In this document: in pieces, positions 6,676-13,735 of the stretch
Layout of the letters: each line of letters opens with the position of its first letter
How positions within the stretch are numbered: position 1 is the first letter of the stretch
Program-made: the position numbers and the translations under genes
The notes under the pieces: generated by a model
Told to the model about the DNA's origin: nothing
Databases searched by the model: none
The model's input: only the letters and a program-made list of their open reading frames with translations
Origin: an uncultured bacterium
Lineage (GTDB): Bacteria > Patescibacteriota > Saccharimonadia > Saccharimonadales > Saccharimonadaceae
Length of the DNA stretch: 16,448 nt
Direction: 5' to 3'
NCBI GenBank assembly: GCA_937922985.1
Contig: CALAKV010000021.1
Span: 1 to 16,448 of the forward strand

Positions 6676-7126
6676 TAGTGAATTAACAATTAAAGACTTA
6701 TTCGAAAAATATGGTCGGCGATTCGTAACTATCTTTAAGAATGCTGATGGTATTAATACTGTTGGCTTCTATGAAATCATTACAGTCAAAGGTGAACCGC
6801 CAATAATTAAGCTGAAAGTAGTTGAATTTGATAAAAATAATCAAGAGCTTTTTATTTCAAGTGATGACGAAGGAGAAAACTGGTTTGAAGCTTATGAATT
6901 GAAAACTCTTGTTGAAAATGGATTTTTCTTTCCACTTTCCAGCCCGCCAACTAAAGCTAGTAGAAGATACCTAAAATTACTTGATAAATATCGAAAATTA
7001 GCTTTGAAAGTTTTTGAATATGAAAAGTTGCTTGATGATCTTGAGCTCTTTTCTCAGAAGTATGAACAGCTTAGAGTTGAGATAATTAATTCTTTAAATG
7101 ATGTTATCAACACGGTTTTTGAATAA
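6665..7126 (+). CDS. Hypothetical protein, 153 residues, C-terminal coiled coil
   Basis: I do not recognise this protein. The ATG at 6665 follows the strong site AAAGGAGA (6649-6656) and overlaps the upstream stop by 11 bases. An earlier in-frame ATG (6602) has no ribosome site and would overlap the upstream gene by 74 bases. Residues 1-80 look like a small beta-rich domain (RRFVTIFKNADGINTVGFYEIITVKG, PIIKLKVVEF, LFISSDDEGENW). A Pro/Ser hinge (SSPPTK) follows. A helical, coiled-coil-like C-terminus then runs from about residue 100 (KYRKLALKVFEYEKLLDDLELF...). A beta domain with a long helix would suit binding a partner, perhaps the upstream gene's product. That is inference. Confidence 0.82.
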   Translation: MNGNSELTIKDLFEKYGRRFVTIFKNADGINTVGFYEIITVKGEPPIIKLKVVEFDKNNQELFISSDDEGENWFEAYELKTLVENGFFFPLSSPPTKASRRYLKLLDKYRKLALKVFEYEKLLDDLELFSQKYEQLRVEIINSLNDVINTVFE

Positions 7127-7148
7127 AGTCCTGAAAGGGGCTTTTTTT
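7125..7148 (+). terminator. Intrinsic terminator of the orphan gene pair
   Basis: AAAGTCC (7125-7131) pairs with GGGCTTT (7138-7144, one U-G pair), continuing into a seven-T run (7142-7148). It overlaps the TAA stop of the preceding gene. Confidence 0.8.
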
Positions 7149-7161
7149 AATATTCAAATTA

Positions 7162-7170
7162 TGGTAAAAT
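7162..7170 (+). promoter_or_regulatory. Extended -10 promoter of secA
   Basis: TG-G-TAAAAT (7162-7170) gives a leader of roughly 32 bases with the ribosome site GGAGAGG. A -35 hexamer is not convincing. TATAAG just downstream is a second, weaker candidate. Confidence 0.5.
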
Positions 7171-7208
7171 ATAAGATAGATTTTATACTGTTTTTAATGG
7201 AGAGGGAA

Positions 7209-9869
7209 ATGTCTAAAAAAACTGCGAAGAAAAAAAATGTAATGGTGGAAGAAAGCAAAGTTGATAAACTTTTGACTACTGTTTTTGGTGACCCGCAAAA
7301 GAAAGTTTTGCGCCGATTGCAACGAAAAGTTGATGAAATTAATAATCTAAGCGAAAAATACAAAAAAATGAGTGATGAAAAGCTCAAAGAAGCTTTTGAA
7401 AAACTCAAAAAAAGCCTTTCGAAAAAAGATTTAGATGATATTTTACCAGATGTTTTTGCGCTTGTGCGTGAAGCTTCAACTCGCGTGCTTGGAATGCGAC
7501 ACTTTGATGTTCAGTTGATTGGCGGAATGGTTTTACACGAAGGAAAAGTTGCAGAAATGAAAACTGGTGAAGGTAAAACTTTAGTGGCAACTTTGCCAGT
7601 TTCTTTGAACGCGATGGAAGGAAAAGGCGTTCATGTTGTAACTGTAAACGACTATCTTGCTCAGCGCGATGCATCTTGGATGGGAAATCTATATGATTTT
7701 CTTGGTCTTTCAGTTGGTGTAATTATTAATGAAGCAAGCTTTATTTTTGATCCAGAATATGACAACGAAGAGCATGAAGACGAAAATATGCGAAAGCTTC
7801 GCCCAGCAACTCGAAAAGAGGCTTATGCTGCGGATATCACCTATGGAACAAATAATGAATTTGGCTTTGATTATTTGCGTGACAACATGGTGAATGAAGT
7901 TGAACTTTTACGCCAGCGTGAGCTTAACTTTGCGATCGTCGATGAGGTTGATTCTATTTTAATCGATGAAGCCCGAACTCCATTAATTATCTCTGCTCCT
8001 GCGGCTGAAAACCCAGAAAGCTATATTCAATTCGCGCAAGTTATTTCGCAACTTTCGAAAGAAGATTATGAAGTTGATGAAAAACGCCGAAGTGTAGCTT
8101 TGACTGAATCTGGAATTGATAAAATCGAAAAACTTCTCAATATGAAGAATCTTTACACGCCAGAACATTCGCGTGCAGTTTACCATGTTGAGCAAGCTTT
8201 GCGTGCTGAAACTCTCTTCAAGCGTGACAAAGATTATGTTGTGACAAATGATGGTGAGGTGATTATTGTTGATGAACACACTGGTCGTTTAATGAATGGT
8301 CGTCGATATAATGAAGGTTTACACCAAGCTATTGAAGCTAAAGAAAAAGTACCGGTTCTTCAAGAATCAATGACTTTAGCAACAATTTCGTTCCAGAATT
8401 TCTTCCGTCTTTACAATAAACTTTCGGGAATGACTGGAACTGCTTTCACTGAGGCTGAAGAATTTCAGCAAATTTATTCTTTAGAAGTTGTGCAAATTCC
8501 TTCGAATAAACCAGTTATTCGTGATGATAAAGAAGACTTAATCTTTAAAACCGAAAAGGCAAAACTTAAAGCCGTGGCAGAAGCAATTAAAGAATATCAC
8601 GCACAGGGTCGCCCAGTTTTGGTTGGTTCAGGTTCAATTGAAAAGAACGAGCAAATTGCGAAGTATCTTGATCAAGAGGGAATTAAATATAACCTTTTGA
8701 ATGCTAAAAACAATGAGCATGAGGCTTCAATTGTTGCTAAGGCTGGCGAAAAGGGTGCAATTACGCTCGCAACAAATATTGCTGGTCGTGGAACCGATAT
8801 TAAGCTTGGTAAAGGTGTAAAAGAATTGGGTGGATTGGTTGTGATTGGTTCAGAGCGCCATGAATCTCGCCGAATCGATAACCAGTTCCGTGGTCGCGGT
8901 GGGCGTCAGGGCGACCCTGGTGAAACACAATTTTATGTTTCAACTGAAGATGATTTGATGCGAATTTTCCAAGGTGAACGAATCGCGATGTTGATGGATA
9001 GACTCGGTGTGCCAGAAGATATGCCAATTCAGCATAAATCTGTTTCGAAAACTCTTGAAAACGCTCAAAAACGTGTTGAAGGCTTTAATTTTGATACGCG
9101 TAAAAATGTTGTTCAATACGACAATGTAATTAACCGTCACCGAAAAGTTGTATACACGATGCGCCGAAAAATTCTTGAAGGAGAAGATATTACAGATGAA
9201 ATCAAGGCTTTGTTTATTTCTAAAGCGGAAGAACTTGCCGAACTTCCTTCAAAAAATAACGAAAAATTTGTTTCGAATTTTATTGAAATCTTCCCAATTG
9301 AAGAAGAAAAGGCTGAAGCGCTTGGTCGAATTTCGAACGATAAAAAACGTATCAAATTAGCAAAACATATTGCCGAAGAACTTTACCAAGATAAAGAACA
9401 TGAAATTGGTAAAGAAGCGTTCCAAAAAGTTGAACGTGAAGTTTATATGCAAATTCTTGATACGCTTTGGATGAATCATCTTGAAAATATGAATTTCTTG
9501 CGTGAGGGAATTCATTGGCGAAGTGTTGGTCAGCGTGATCCATTGGTTGAATATCGTGCTGAATCGCAAAAATTATTTGATGGTTTGCAAAATACTTTGC
9601 GCGATGAAACGATTCGAATTCTAACTCGAATTACACCGAATGATGCTGCCGTTCGCCAAGAAGAAGATCATGATACTGAGCTCACTCGCCTTGCTGAAAA
9701 TTCAGTCGAGAAAGGTGTTAATGAAGTTCAATCTGGTGAAAAAAACCGAGATGAAGACTTTTCAAAAGCTAAAAAGGCATCTTCAAAAAATAGTGAAAAT
9801 GCCAAGAAAAATAATGCACGGAAAGCCAAAAAAGCTCAACGTCAAAACAAGAAGAAGGGTCGTAAATAA
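7209..9869 (+). CDS. secA: Preprotein translocase ATPase SecA
   Basis: SecA is the ATP-driven motor that pushes unfolded preproteins through SecYEG. The protein has 886 residues from the ATG at 7209, chosen because GGAGAGG precedes it. The frame is open further up, but only through the promoter and terminator. Walker A is MKTGEGKT (to residue 124). Walker B is D245-E-V-D, followed by the family motif SILIDEARTPLI. The second nucleotide-binding domain shows GRGTDI (about 525) and the arginine-finger motif RGRGGRQGDPG (about 561). The helical scaffold and wing show LWMNHLENMNFLREGIHWRSVGQRDPL (two overlapping family blocks, about 752). The usual C-terminal Zn-binding CxCxSGxxxxxCC tail is absent. 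Instead the last 55 or so residues are Lys/Asn/Glu-rich low complexity. The stop codon directly abuts the M16 peptidase ATG. Confidence 0.97.
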   Translation: MSKKTAKKKNVMVEESKVDKLLTTVFGDPQKKVLRRLQRKVDEINNLSEKYKKMSDEKLKEAFEKLKKSLSKKDLDDILPDVFALVREASTRVLGMRHFDVQLIGGMVLHEGKVAEMKTGEGKTLVATLPVSLNAMEGKGVHVVTVNDYLAQRDASWMGNLYDFLGLSVGVIINEASFIFDPEYDNEEHEDENMRKLRPATRKEAYAADITYGTNNEFGFDYLRDNMVNEVELLRQRELNFAIVDEVDSILIDEARTPLIISAPAAENPESYIQFAQVISQLSKEDYEVDEKRRSVALTESGIDKIEKLLNMKNLYTPEHSRAVYHVEQALRAETLFKRDKDYVVTNDGEVIIVDEHTGRLMNGRRYNEGLHQAIEAKEKVPVLQESMTLATISFQNFFRLYNKLSGMTGTAFTEAEEFQQIYSLEVVQIPSNKPVIRDDKEDLIFKTEKAKLKAVAEAIKEYHAQGRPVLVGSGSIEKNEQIAKYLDQEGIKYNLLNAKNNEHEASIVAKAGEKGAITLATNIAGRGTDIKLGKGVKELGGLVVIGSERHESRRIDNQFRGRGGRQGDPGETQFYVSTEDDLMRIFQGERIAMLMDRLGVPEDMPIQHKSVSKTLENAQKRVEGFNFDTRKNVVQYDNVINRHRKVVYTMRRKILEGEDITDEIKALFISKAEELAELPSKNNEKFVSNFIEIFPIEEEKAEALGRISNDKKRIKLAKHIAEELYQDKEHEIGKEAFQKVEREVYMQILDTLWMNHLENMNFLREGIHWRSVGQRDPLVEYRAESQKLFDGLQNTLRDETIRILTRITPNDAAVRQEEDHDTELTRLAENSVEKGVNEVQSGEKNRDEDFSKAKKASSKNSENAKKNNARKAKKAQRQNKKKGRK

Positions 9870-11159
9870 ATGCGACACACCGTTGAAGAAGTACGTATGA
9901 AAAATGGCGTACGTGGCCTTCTTGTAAATGTTCCAGATGCAACGGTGATGAGTTTTCAATTTCAGTTTCGGGCTGGTTCACGTTATACGAAAAGTCCAAA
10001 AATTTATGAAACCGCTCATATTATGGAACATATGGCTTTTGGAGCAAACGCAAAATTTGCCAGCGAGCATGAATTTGAGGCTGAATTCACTAAAAACGGC
10101 GCCTATCACAACGCTTCCACTTCAGATATGAGTATGAACTATGTGGCGGATTGCGCCGATTTTGAGTGGGATAGGATTTTTGAACTTCAACTCCTATCAA
10201 TTAGTCAGCCTAAATTTAACGAATTTGAGTTCAAAGCTGAAAAGGGAAACGTTCGAAATGAGCTTACAGGCTATTTGAATAATAATGCGCGCCTTCTTTG
10301 GCCAAAAATTCAACAGGAATTTGGTGAAAAAGTTCTAACTTATGAAGAGCGGCTTAAAACAATTGATAATATTACGCTTGAGGATATTTGCGAACATCAT
10401 AAACGCACGCACACAACCGATAACCTGCGTTTTGTGATTGCTGGAAAAATCACACCAACTCGCAAAAATAAAATTCTTGAAGGCTTTGAAAATTTACCGC
10501 TTGAAAGAGGTAAGCGTTTCGAAATCATCACTGACGAAATGAAAAAACCGAAAGAGCCAATTTTTATTCATCGCCCAGATTTGAAAAACATAAGTTTTGG
10601 TATTTCGCTTTTGCTTCCACGAAAACTTACAACATCTGAAATGGACGCAATGCACGCTTTGAATCATATTTTAACTGGCACAATGCACGCTCGAATCCTT
10701 GGCCAAGCTCGCAAACGTGGTTTAACTTATGGTATTTATTCTGGTGCTTCACGTGGCCCAAAAGATTCTTCTTGGGATTTCGAAGGGCAGACTAATTATG
10801 GAACCGCTAAAGAGCTTTTTGAATTAATTGTTTCAGAGCTCAAAAAGGTTCTAAATGAAGAAATCACCGAAGAAGAGCTTGATGCTATGAAGAGCTATTC
10901 TCTTGGCTCGTTTCAAATGGGTGGGCAAACAGTAGCTTCAACGGCAGGGTTCTATGCTTCTCGATATTTTTGGGATGGACATCTTCGAGATTATAAATCT
11001 CAGCCAAAATTTATTAAGCAGATTTCTCGCGAGCAAATTTTTAAAGTTGCGAAAGAATTTATTGATGCAAATATTTGGATTTTGGGCGCAGTTTCTGGCG
11101 GTGAAAAATCACAAATTCAAGAATTGAATCAGGAATTTTCTAAAATATTCGAAAAATAA
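9870..11159 (+). CDS. M16-family zinc metallopeptidase (pitrilysin/PqqL-like)
   Basis: M16 peptidases cut short peptides with one zinc ion, and many act in mitochondrial-type or envelope-related processing. The inverted zinc motif H50-I-M-E53-H54 is intact. E131 lies 77 residues after H54, with E124 seven residues before it, which is the spacing of the pitrilysin zinc ligand and its helper glutamate. The second half carries the substrate-side block RGLTYGIYSGA. At 429 residues it is a two-domain monomer of the half-length type, so it would work as a dimer. There is no signal peptide, so it is probably cytoplasmic. Its ATG follows the secA stop with no gap and its ribosome site (AGAAGGG) lies in the secA end, so it is coupled to secA. 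Substrate unknown. Confidence 0.9.
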   Translation: MRHTVEEVRMKNGVRGLLVNVPDATVMSFQFQFRAGSRYTKSPKIYETAHIMEHMAFGANAKFASEHEFEAEFTKNGAYHNASTSDMSMNYVADCADFEWDRIFELQLLSISQPKFNEFEFKAEKGNVRNELTGYLNNNARLLWPKIQQEFGEKVLTYEERLKTIDNITLEDICEHHKRTHTTDNLRFVIAGKITPTRKNKILEGFENLPLERGKRFEIITDEMKKPKEPIFIHRPDLKNISFGISLLLPRKLTTSEMDAMHALNHILTGTMHARILGQARKRGLTYGIYSGASRGPKDSSWDFEGQTNYGTAKELFELIVSELKKVLNEEITEEELDAMKSYSLGSFQMGGQTVASTAGFYASRYFWDGHLRDYKSQPKFIKQISREQIFKVAKEFIDANIWILGAVSGGEKSQIQELNQEFSKIFEK

Positions 11160-11184
11160 TCGCTTCAAGGCGGTTATTTTTTAT
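11155..11184 (+). terminator. Intrinsic terminator of secA-M16
   Basis: AATAATCGC (11155-11163) pairs with GCGGTTATT (11170-11178, one U-G pair) around a six-base loop and runs into TTTTTT. Confidence 0.87.
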
Positions 11185-11194
11185 TCTTAAAATG

Positions 11195-11203
11195 TGCTAT
11201 AAT
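11195..11203 (+). promoter_or_regulatory. Extended -10 of xseA, predicting a leaderless transcript
   Basis: TG-C-TATAAT (11195-11203) lies eight bases before the xseA ATG at 11212. Transcription should begin at or within two bases of the start codon, and no Shine-Dalgarno is present. No clear -35. Confidence 0.7.
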
Positions 11204-11211
11204 AGTTTTAT

Positions 11212-12357
11212 ATGGATTTTGATGAATTCGAAGAGTTGTTAAATTTTGAAATAAAAAAACCTCAACCGCACGAGGTAATTTATAGCGTCTCAGATTTTAT
11301 TGTAACTAGCAATGATATTTTTGAAAAGAGTTTTCCGAGCGTTTTGATTGAAGGTGAAATTTCAAGCTTTAAGGTGAACCACAACAAGTTCGTTTTTTTT
11401 GATTTGAAAGATGAGGACTCGGTTCTTGGTTGCTTTATGACGGTTTGGCAAATGCGATTTCCGCTCGAAGATGGAATGAAGGTTGTTGTACAAGCAAAGC
11501 CAAAACTTACAAATTGGGGAAAATTCAGCCTAACAATTGAGAAAATCATACCAAAAGGTGAAGGGAGCCTAAAAAAATCTTTCGAAATTTTAAAGGAAAA
11601 GTTAACAAAAGAGGGTTTATTTGATGAAAGCCGCAAACGTGAAATTCCACGAAATCCTCAAAAAATTGCGGTGATTTCGAGCATTCAAGCGGCGGGTTAT
11701 GCTGACTTTATTAAGATTATTAATGAGCGTTGGGGCGGGTTAGAAATTACTGTTGCGCATACGCAGGTGCAGGGAATTTCTGCTAGCGACCAGATTATTC
11801 GAGCAATTGATTTTTTTAATTCGCAAAGTGAATTACCAGATGTGATTACTATTATTCGTGGTGGTGGAAGTGCCGATGATTTAGCGGTTTTTAATGATGA
11901 AAAATTAGTTCGTGCGATCGCTGCTTCTCGGGTGCCAGTTATTACAGGAATTGGCCATGAAATTGATGAAAGTTTGTGTGATTTAGCGGCAGATTTTGCG
12001 GCTTCAACGCCAAGTAATGTTGCACAATTTTTGACACCGAATAAATTTGACGAAATGAGATTTTTATGTTCAAAAATTTTGCACACAAACGATTTTATTC
12101 TTTCGAAGATTGATGAATTAAAAATTGAAAACCATCAAAAGATTTATAAAATGAAAGATTTAATTTTGAATAATATTTTTGAACAGCAAAGAGAAATTCA
12201 AGCCAAAAAGCGAATTTTGGAAAGCTATAATCCACAAAACATACTTTCGAAAGGATATGCTTTAGTAAGTGGAAAATTGGCGGCTGGTGAAGAAATTATG
12301 ATTCAAACAATTGATAAAAAAATAACGGCGGAGGTAAAAAATGTCGAACGAAATTAG
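11212..12357 (+). CDS. xseA: Exodeoxyribonuclease VII large subunit
   Basis: XseA is the catalytic subunit of exonuclease VII, which degrades single-stranded DNA in both directions with several XseB subunits, in repair and recombination. The protein has 381 residues, shorter than the 456 of E. coli, with most of the loss in the helical C-terminus. An N-terminal OB-fold (about residues 22-120, with LIEGEISSFK) binds DNA. The catalytic region follows, with IAVISSIQAAGYADF, then IIRGGGSADDLAVFNDE (about 214-230) and VPVITGIGHEIDESLCDLAADFAASTPSNVAQF, all conserved in the family. The C-terminal helix carries the NILSKGYALV block before the stop. The -10 box adjoins the ATG, so the mRNA is probably leaderless. 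It overlaps xseB by 17 bases. Confidence 0.96.
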   Translation: MDFDEFEELLNFEIKKPQPHEVIYSVSDFIVTSNDIFEKSFPSVLIEGEISSFKVNHNKFVFFDLKDEDSVLGCFMTVWQMRFPLEDGMKVVVQAKPKLTNWGKFSLTIEKIIPKGEGSLKKSFEILKEKLTKEGLFDESRKREIPRNPQKIAVISSIQAAGYADFIKIINERWGGLEITVAHTQVQGISASDQIIRAIDFFNSQSELPDVITIIRGGGSADDLAVFNDEKLVRAIAASRVPVITGIGHEIDESLCDLAADFAASTPSNVAQFLTPNKFDEMRFLCSKILHTNDFILSKIDELKIENHQKIYKMKDLILNNIFEQQREIQAKKRILESYNPQNILSKGYALVSGKLAAGEEIMIQTIDKKITAEVKNVERN

Positions 12358-12538
12358 TAAAAAAATGGCTGAAATCGATGAGATTCTAATAAAAATTGAA
12401 AGTGGCGAAATTCCTCTTGAAGAGGTTTTTGAAAAATATAAAGAAGCAATTTCGAAAGCTGAAAAACTTGAGGAAGAACTTGATTCGCTTAAAAATGAAA
12501 TTCAAATTTTGAGTAAAAATTTTGCACAAGAAGAATAA
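12341..12538 (+). CDS. xseB: Exodeoxyribonuclease VII small subunit
   Basis: XseB packs as a helical bundle on the XseA C-terminal helix and is needed for exonuclease VII activity. The 65 residues are almost entirely helical with the family pattern (IDEILIKIESGEIPLEEVFEKYKEA, split by the short ESGEIPLEE turn). It starts with ATG inside the 3' end of xseA, 17 bases before that stop. The ribosome site GGCGGAGG lies within xseA, so the two are translationally coupled. This is the normal genetic arrangement. Confidence 0.95.
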   Translation: MSNEISKKMAEIDEILIKIESGEIPLEEVFEKYKEAISKAEKLEEELDSLKNEIQILSKNFAQEE

Positions 12539-12558
12539 AATCTCGCCGTAGCGAGATT
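12539..12558. terminator. Hairpin after xseB, weak for plus, better for minus
   Basis: AATCTCGC (12539-12546), a CGTA loop and GCGAGATT (12551-12558) form a perfect 8-bp stem. On the plus strand no T-tract follows (GAAAC). On the minus strand TTTTATTCTTCTT follows, so it is more terminator-like in that direction. Confidence 0.55.
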
Positions 12559-12602
12559 GAAACTTCGAAAGAATTTCAGCATTTTTTATAATTTTAGTCA
12601 AG

Positions 12603-12627
12603 AAAAACCCCGCAGTTTGTTGCGGGG
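12603..12627 (-). terminator. Intrinsic terminator of the 12645-12998 gene
   Basis: On the minus strand CCCCGCA (12621-12627) pairs perfectly with TGCGGGG (12608-12614), then TTTTT (12603-12607). TTGACT on the minus strand follows one base later (12596-12601), as at the promoters between the other orphan units. Confidence 0.9.
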
Positions 12628-12644
12628 CGTAAGGAATGTGCTAT

Positions 12645-12998
12645 CTACCAAATCGGCATGTTAGCGAGCTCTTTATCTAAGCTTATGTCTACTTCGCGAA
12701 AATACCATTCCCCAAAGTACTCGCTGAAGGTGTTTTCATCTTTGCAATAAAGTGATATAGTTAGCTGGATATTTGCTTTATCACACTCTTGTTGTAAAAT
12801 AACTAGATTACCAAGCTTATCCTTTGCTTGGTCTGCAAAAACGATGAGTTTATCTTCTACTCGCTTCTTAAGAAATTTTTGAATAATCTTTCTAGTTGTT
12901 TTCTCTTGAGAGGGGTTATATTGAAGAATAGATTCTTTAATGTCTAGATCAGTATGATCTAGTGCTGATTTGGTAAGTTTGATTGATACTAGTGCCAT
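12645..12998 (-). CDS. Hypothetical protein, 117 residues, start codon in a hairpin
   Basis: I do not recognise this protein. It starts at the ATG at 12996-12998 with AAGGAGGTG seven bases upstream and ends in TAG. The N-terminal part is mixed (MALVSIKLTKSALDHTDLDI). Then comes a basic helix (RKIIQKFLKKRVEDK), an alpha/beta-looking segment (LIVFADQAKDKLGNLVILQQ, then QLTISLYCKDE) and an acidic, Trp-containing C-terminus. There is no signal peptide or membrane span. The start codon sits in a perfect 6-bp hairpin and the predicted transcript begins with another hairpin, so translation may be controlled. It is divergent from frr. Promoter, terminator and ribosome site match the three orphan units at 2280-3850, but I see no clear protein similarity. 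Confidence 0.8.
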   Translation of the reverse strand: MALVSIKLTKSALDHTDLDIKESILQYNPSQEKTTRKIIQKFLKKRVEDKLIVFADQAKDKLGNLVILQQECDKANIQLTISLYCKDENTFSEYFGEWYFREVDISLDKELANMPIW

Positions 12999-13006
12999 TC
13001 TGGCAC
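12992..13006 (-). promoter_or_regulatory. Perfect inverted repeat enclosing the start codon
   Basis: On the minus strand GUGCCA-GAA-UGGCAC: six pairs, three-base loop. The A of the AUG is the last loop base and U and G are in the stem. The 5' arm begins at the end of the Shine-Dalgarno. In the mRNA this would compete with ribosome binding. Confidence 0.65.
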
Positions 13007-13021
13007 CTCCTTTTTATTTTT

Positions 13022-13039
13022 TAGCTTTCTAAAAAGCTA
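13022..13039 (-). promoter_or_regulatory. 5'-terminal leader hairpin of the 12645-12998 gene
   Basis: TAGCTTT (13033-13039 on the minus strand) pairs with AAAGCTA (13022-13028) around a four-base loop. The predicted transcript start is near 13041, so this hairpin would form the very 5' end of the mRNA, a position known to slow decay in other bacteria. Confidence 0.55.
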
Positions 13040-13047
13040 TAACTAGT

Positions 13048-13076
13048 ATTATAGCATAAAAACTCTTAAAAGTCAA
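13048..13076 (-). promoter_or_regulatory. Promoter of the 12645-12998 gene
   Basis: On the minus strand TTGACT (13071-13076), a 17-base spacer and TATAAT (13048-13053) preceded by TGC. Its -35 is separated by one base from the -35 of the divergent frr promoter. Confidence 0.85.
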
Positions 13077-13077
13077 T

Positions 13078-13107
13078 TTGAATAATAATAGTAATATGTG
13101 ATATAAT
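13078..13107 (+). promoter_or_regulatory. Promoter of frr, predicting a leaderless transcript
   Basis: TTGAAT (13078-13083), 18 bases and TATAAT (13102-13107) preceded by TGA. The -10 ends six bases before the frr ATG at 13114. The GGGG between them is too close to the ATG to act as a Shine-Dalgarno. Confidence 0.72.
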
Positions 13108-13113
13108 GGGGTT

Positions 13114-13668
13114 ATGTTTGATACAGATGAATTTAAATTAAGAATGACTGAAGCTGTTGAGCATTTTAAGGGTGAAATGAAGAAGGTTCGAACAGGCCGA
13201 GCGCATCCTTCAATGCTTGATAGCGTTATGGTCGAAGTTTATGGCACAAAAATGCCATTAAATCAAGTTTCGAATATGACCGCACCAGAAGCAGGGATGA
13301 TCTTAATTACACCATTTGATGCGAATAATATTTCAGCAATTTCGGCTGCAATTCGCAACGATCAAAGCCTTGGATTTAACCCAAGTGATGACGGCCGCGT
13401 TGTTCGTGTGCCAGTTCCACCTCTAACAGAGGAACGCCGTAAGCAAATTGTAAAACAAACTTCAGAAAAAGTTGAAGGCGCAAAAATTACACTTCGAAAT
13501 ATTCGCCAAGATGCTTTAAAACACGCCAAGAAACTTAAAGATGAAAAAGCTTTAACTGAAGATGATTTAAAGAGAATTGAAAAAGAAATTGATGCTGAAA
13601 TTAAAGATTTTAGCACACAAATTGATATAATTTTTAAAGAAAAAGAGAAAGAAATTCTCACAATTTAA
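13114..13668 (+). CDS. frr: Ribosome recycling factor
   Basis: RRF, with EF-G, splits post-termination ribosomes. The 184 residues match the family length. The long helical domain is formed by the N-terminal helix (DEFKLRMTEAVEHFKGEMKKVRTGRAHPS, a family hallmark split at the GEMKK junction) and the C-terminal helices (about residues 105-184, Lys/Glu-rich). The small beta domain lies between them (VEVYGTKMPLNQVSNMTAPEAGMILITPFD). The conserved VRVPVPPLTEERR block is present. The start is fixed by the canonical N-terminus and the adjoining -10, giving a probable leaderless mRNA. It leads a frr-rseP block. pyrH, usually just upstream, is absent and replaced by the xseAB and orphan genes. Confidence 0.97.
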   Translation: MFDTDEFKLRMTEAVEHFKGEMKKVRTGRAHPSMLDSVMVEVYGTKMPLNQVSNMTAPEAGMILITPFDANNISAISAAIRNDQSLGFNPSDDGRVVRVPVPPLTEERRKQIVKQTSEKVEGAKITLRNIRQDALKHAKKLKDEKALTEDDLKRIEKEIDAEIKDFSTQIDIIFKEKEKEILTI

Positions 13669-13674
13669 ATTGTT

Positions 13675-13706
13675 TTTTGCTAGCACACAAAGTTGTGCCG
13701 GCAAAA
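13675..13706 (+). repeat. Thirteen-position hairpin between frr and rseP
   Basis: TTTTGCTAGCACA (13675-13687) pairs with TGTGCCGGCAAAA (13694-13706) with one U-G pair and one A-C mismatch. No T-tract follows it (GGTAATTTAAGG), so it is not a normal terminator. No good promoter lies between it and rseP. It could set relative expression of frr and rseP through partial termination or processing. Confidence 0.6.
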
Positions 13707-13735
13707 GGTAATTTAAGGAATTTCGAAAGGGCAGA

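Noticed and set aside
7098..7208. N-terminal extension of SecA from an upstream ATG
   Set aside because: It would translate through the preceding terminator and the promoter. The ATG at 7209 has its own ribosome site and gives the expected N-terminus.
12386..12601. Minus-strand small gene behind the TTGACT at 12596-12601
   Set aside because: The frame is the reverse of xseB, rich in Phe and Lys, with no ribosome site.
13675..13706. Intrinsic terminator of frr
   Set aside because: The hairpin is good but the following bases are GGTAATTTAAGG, without a T-tract.
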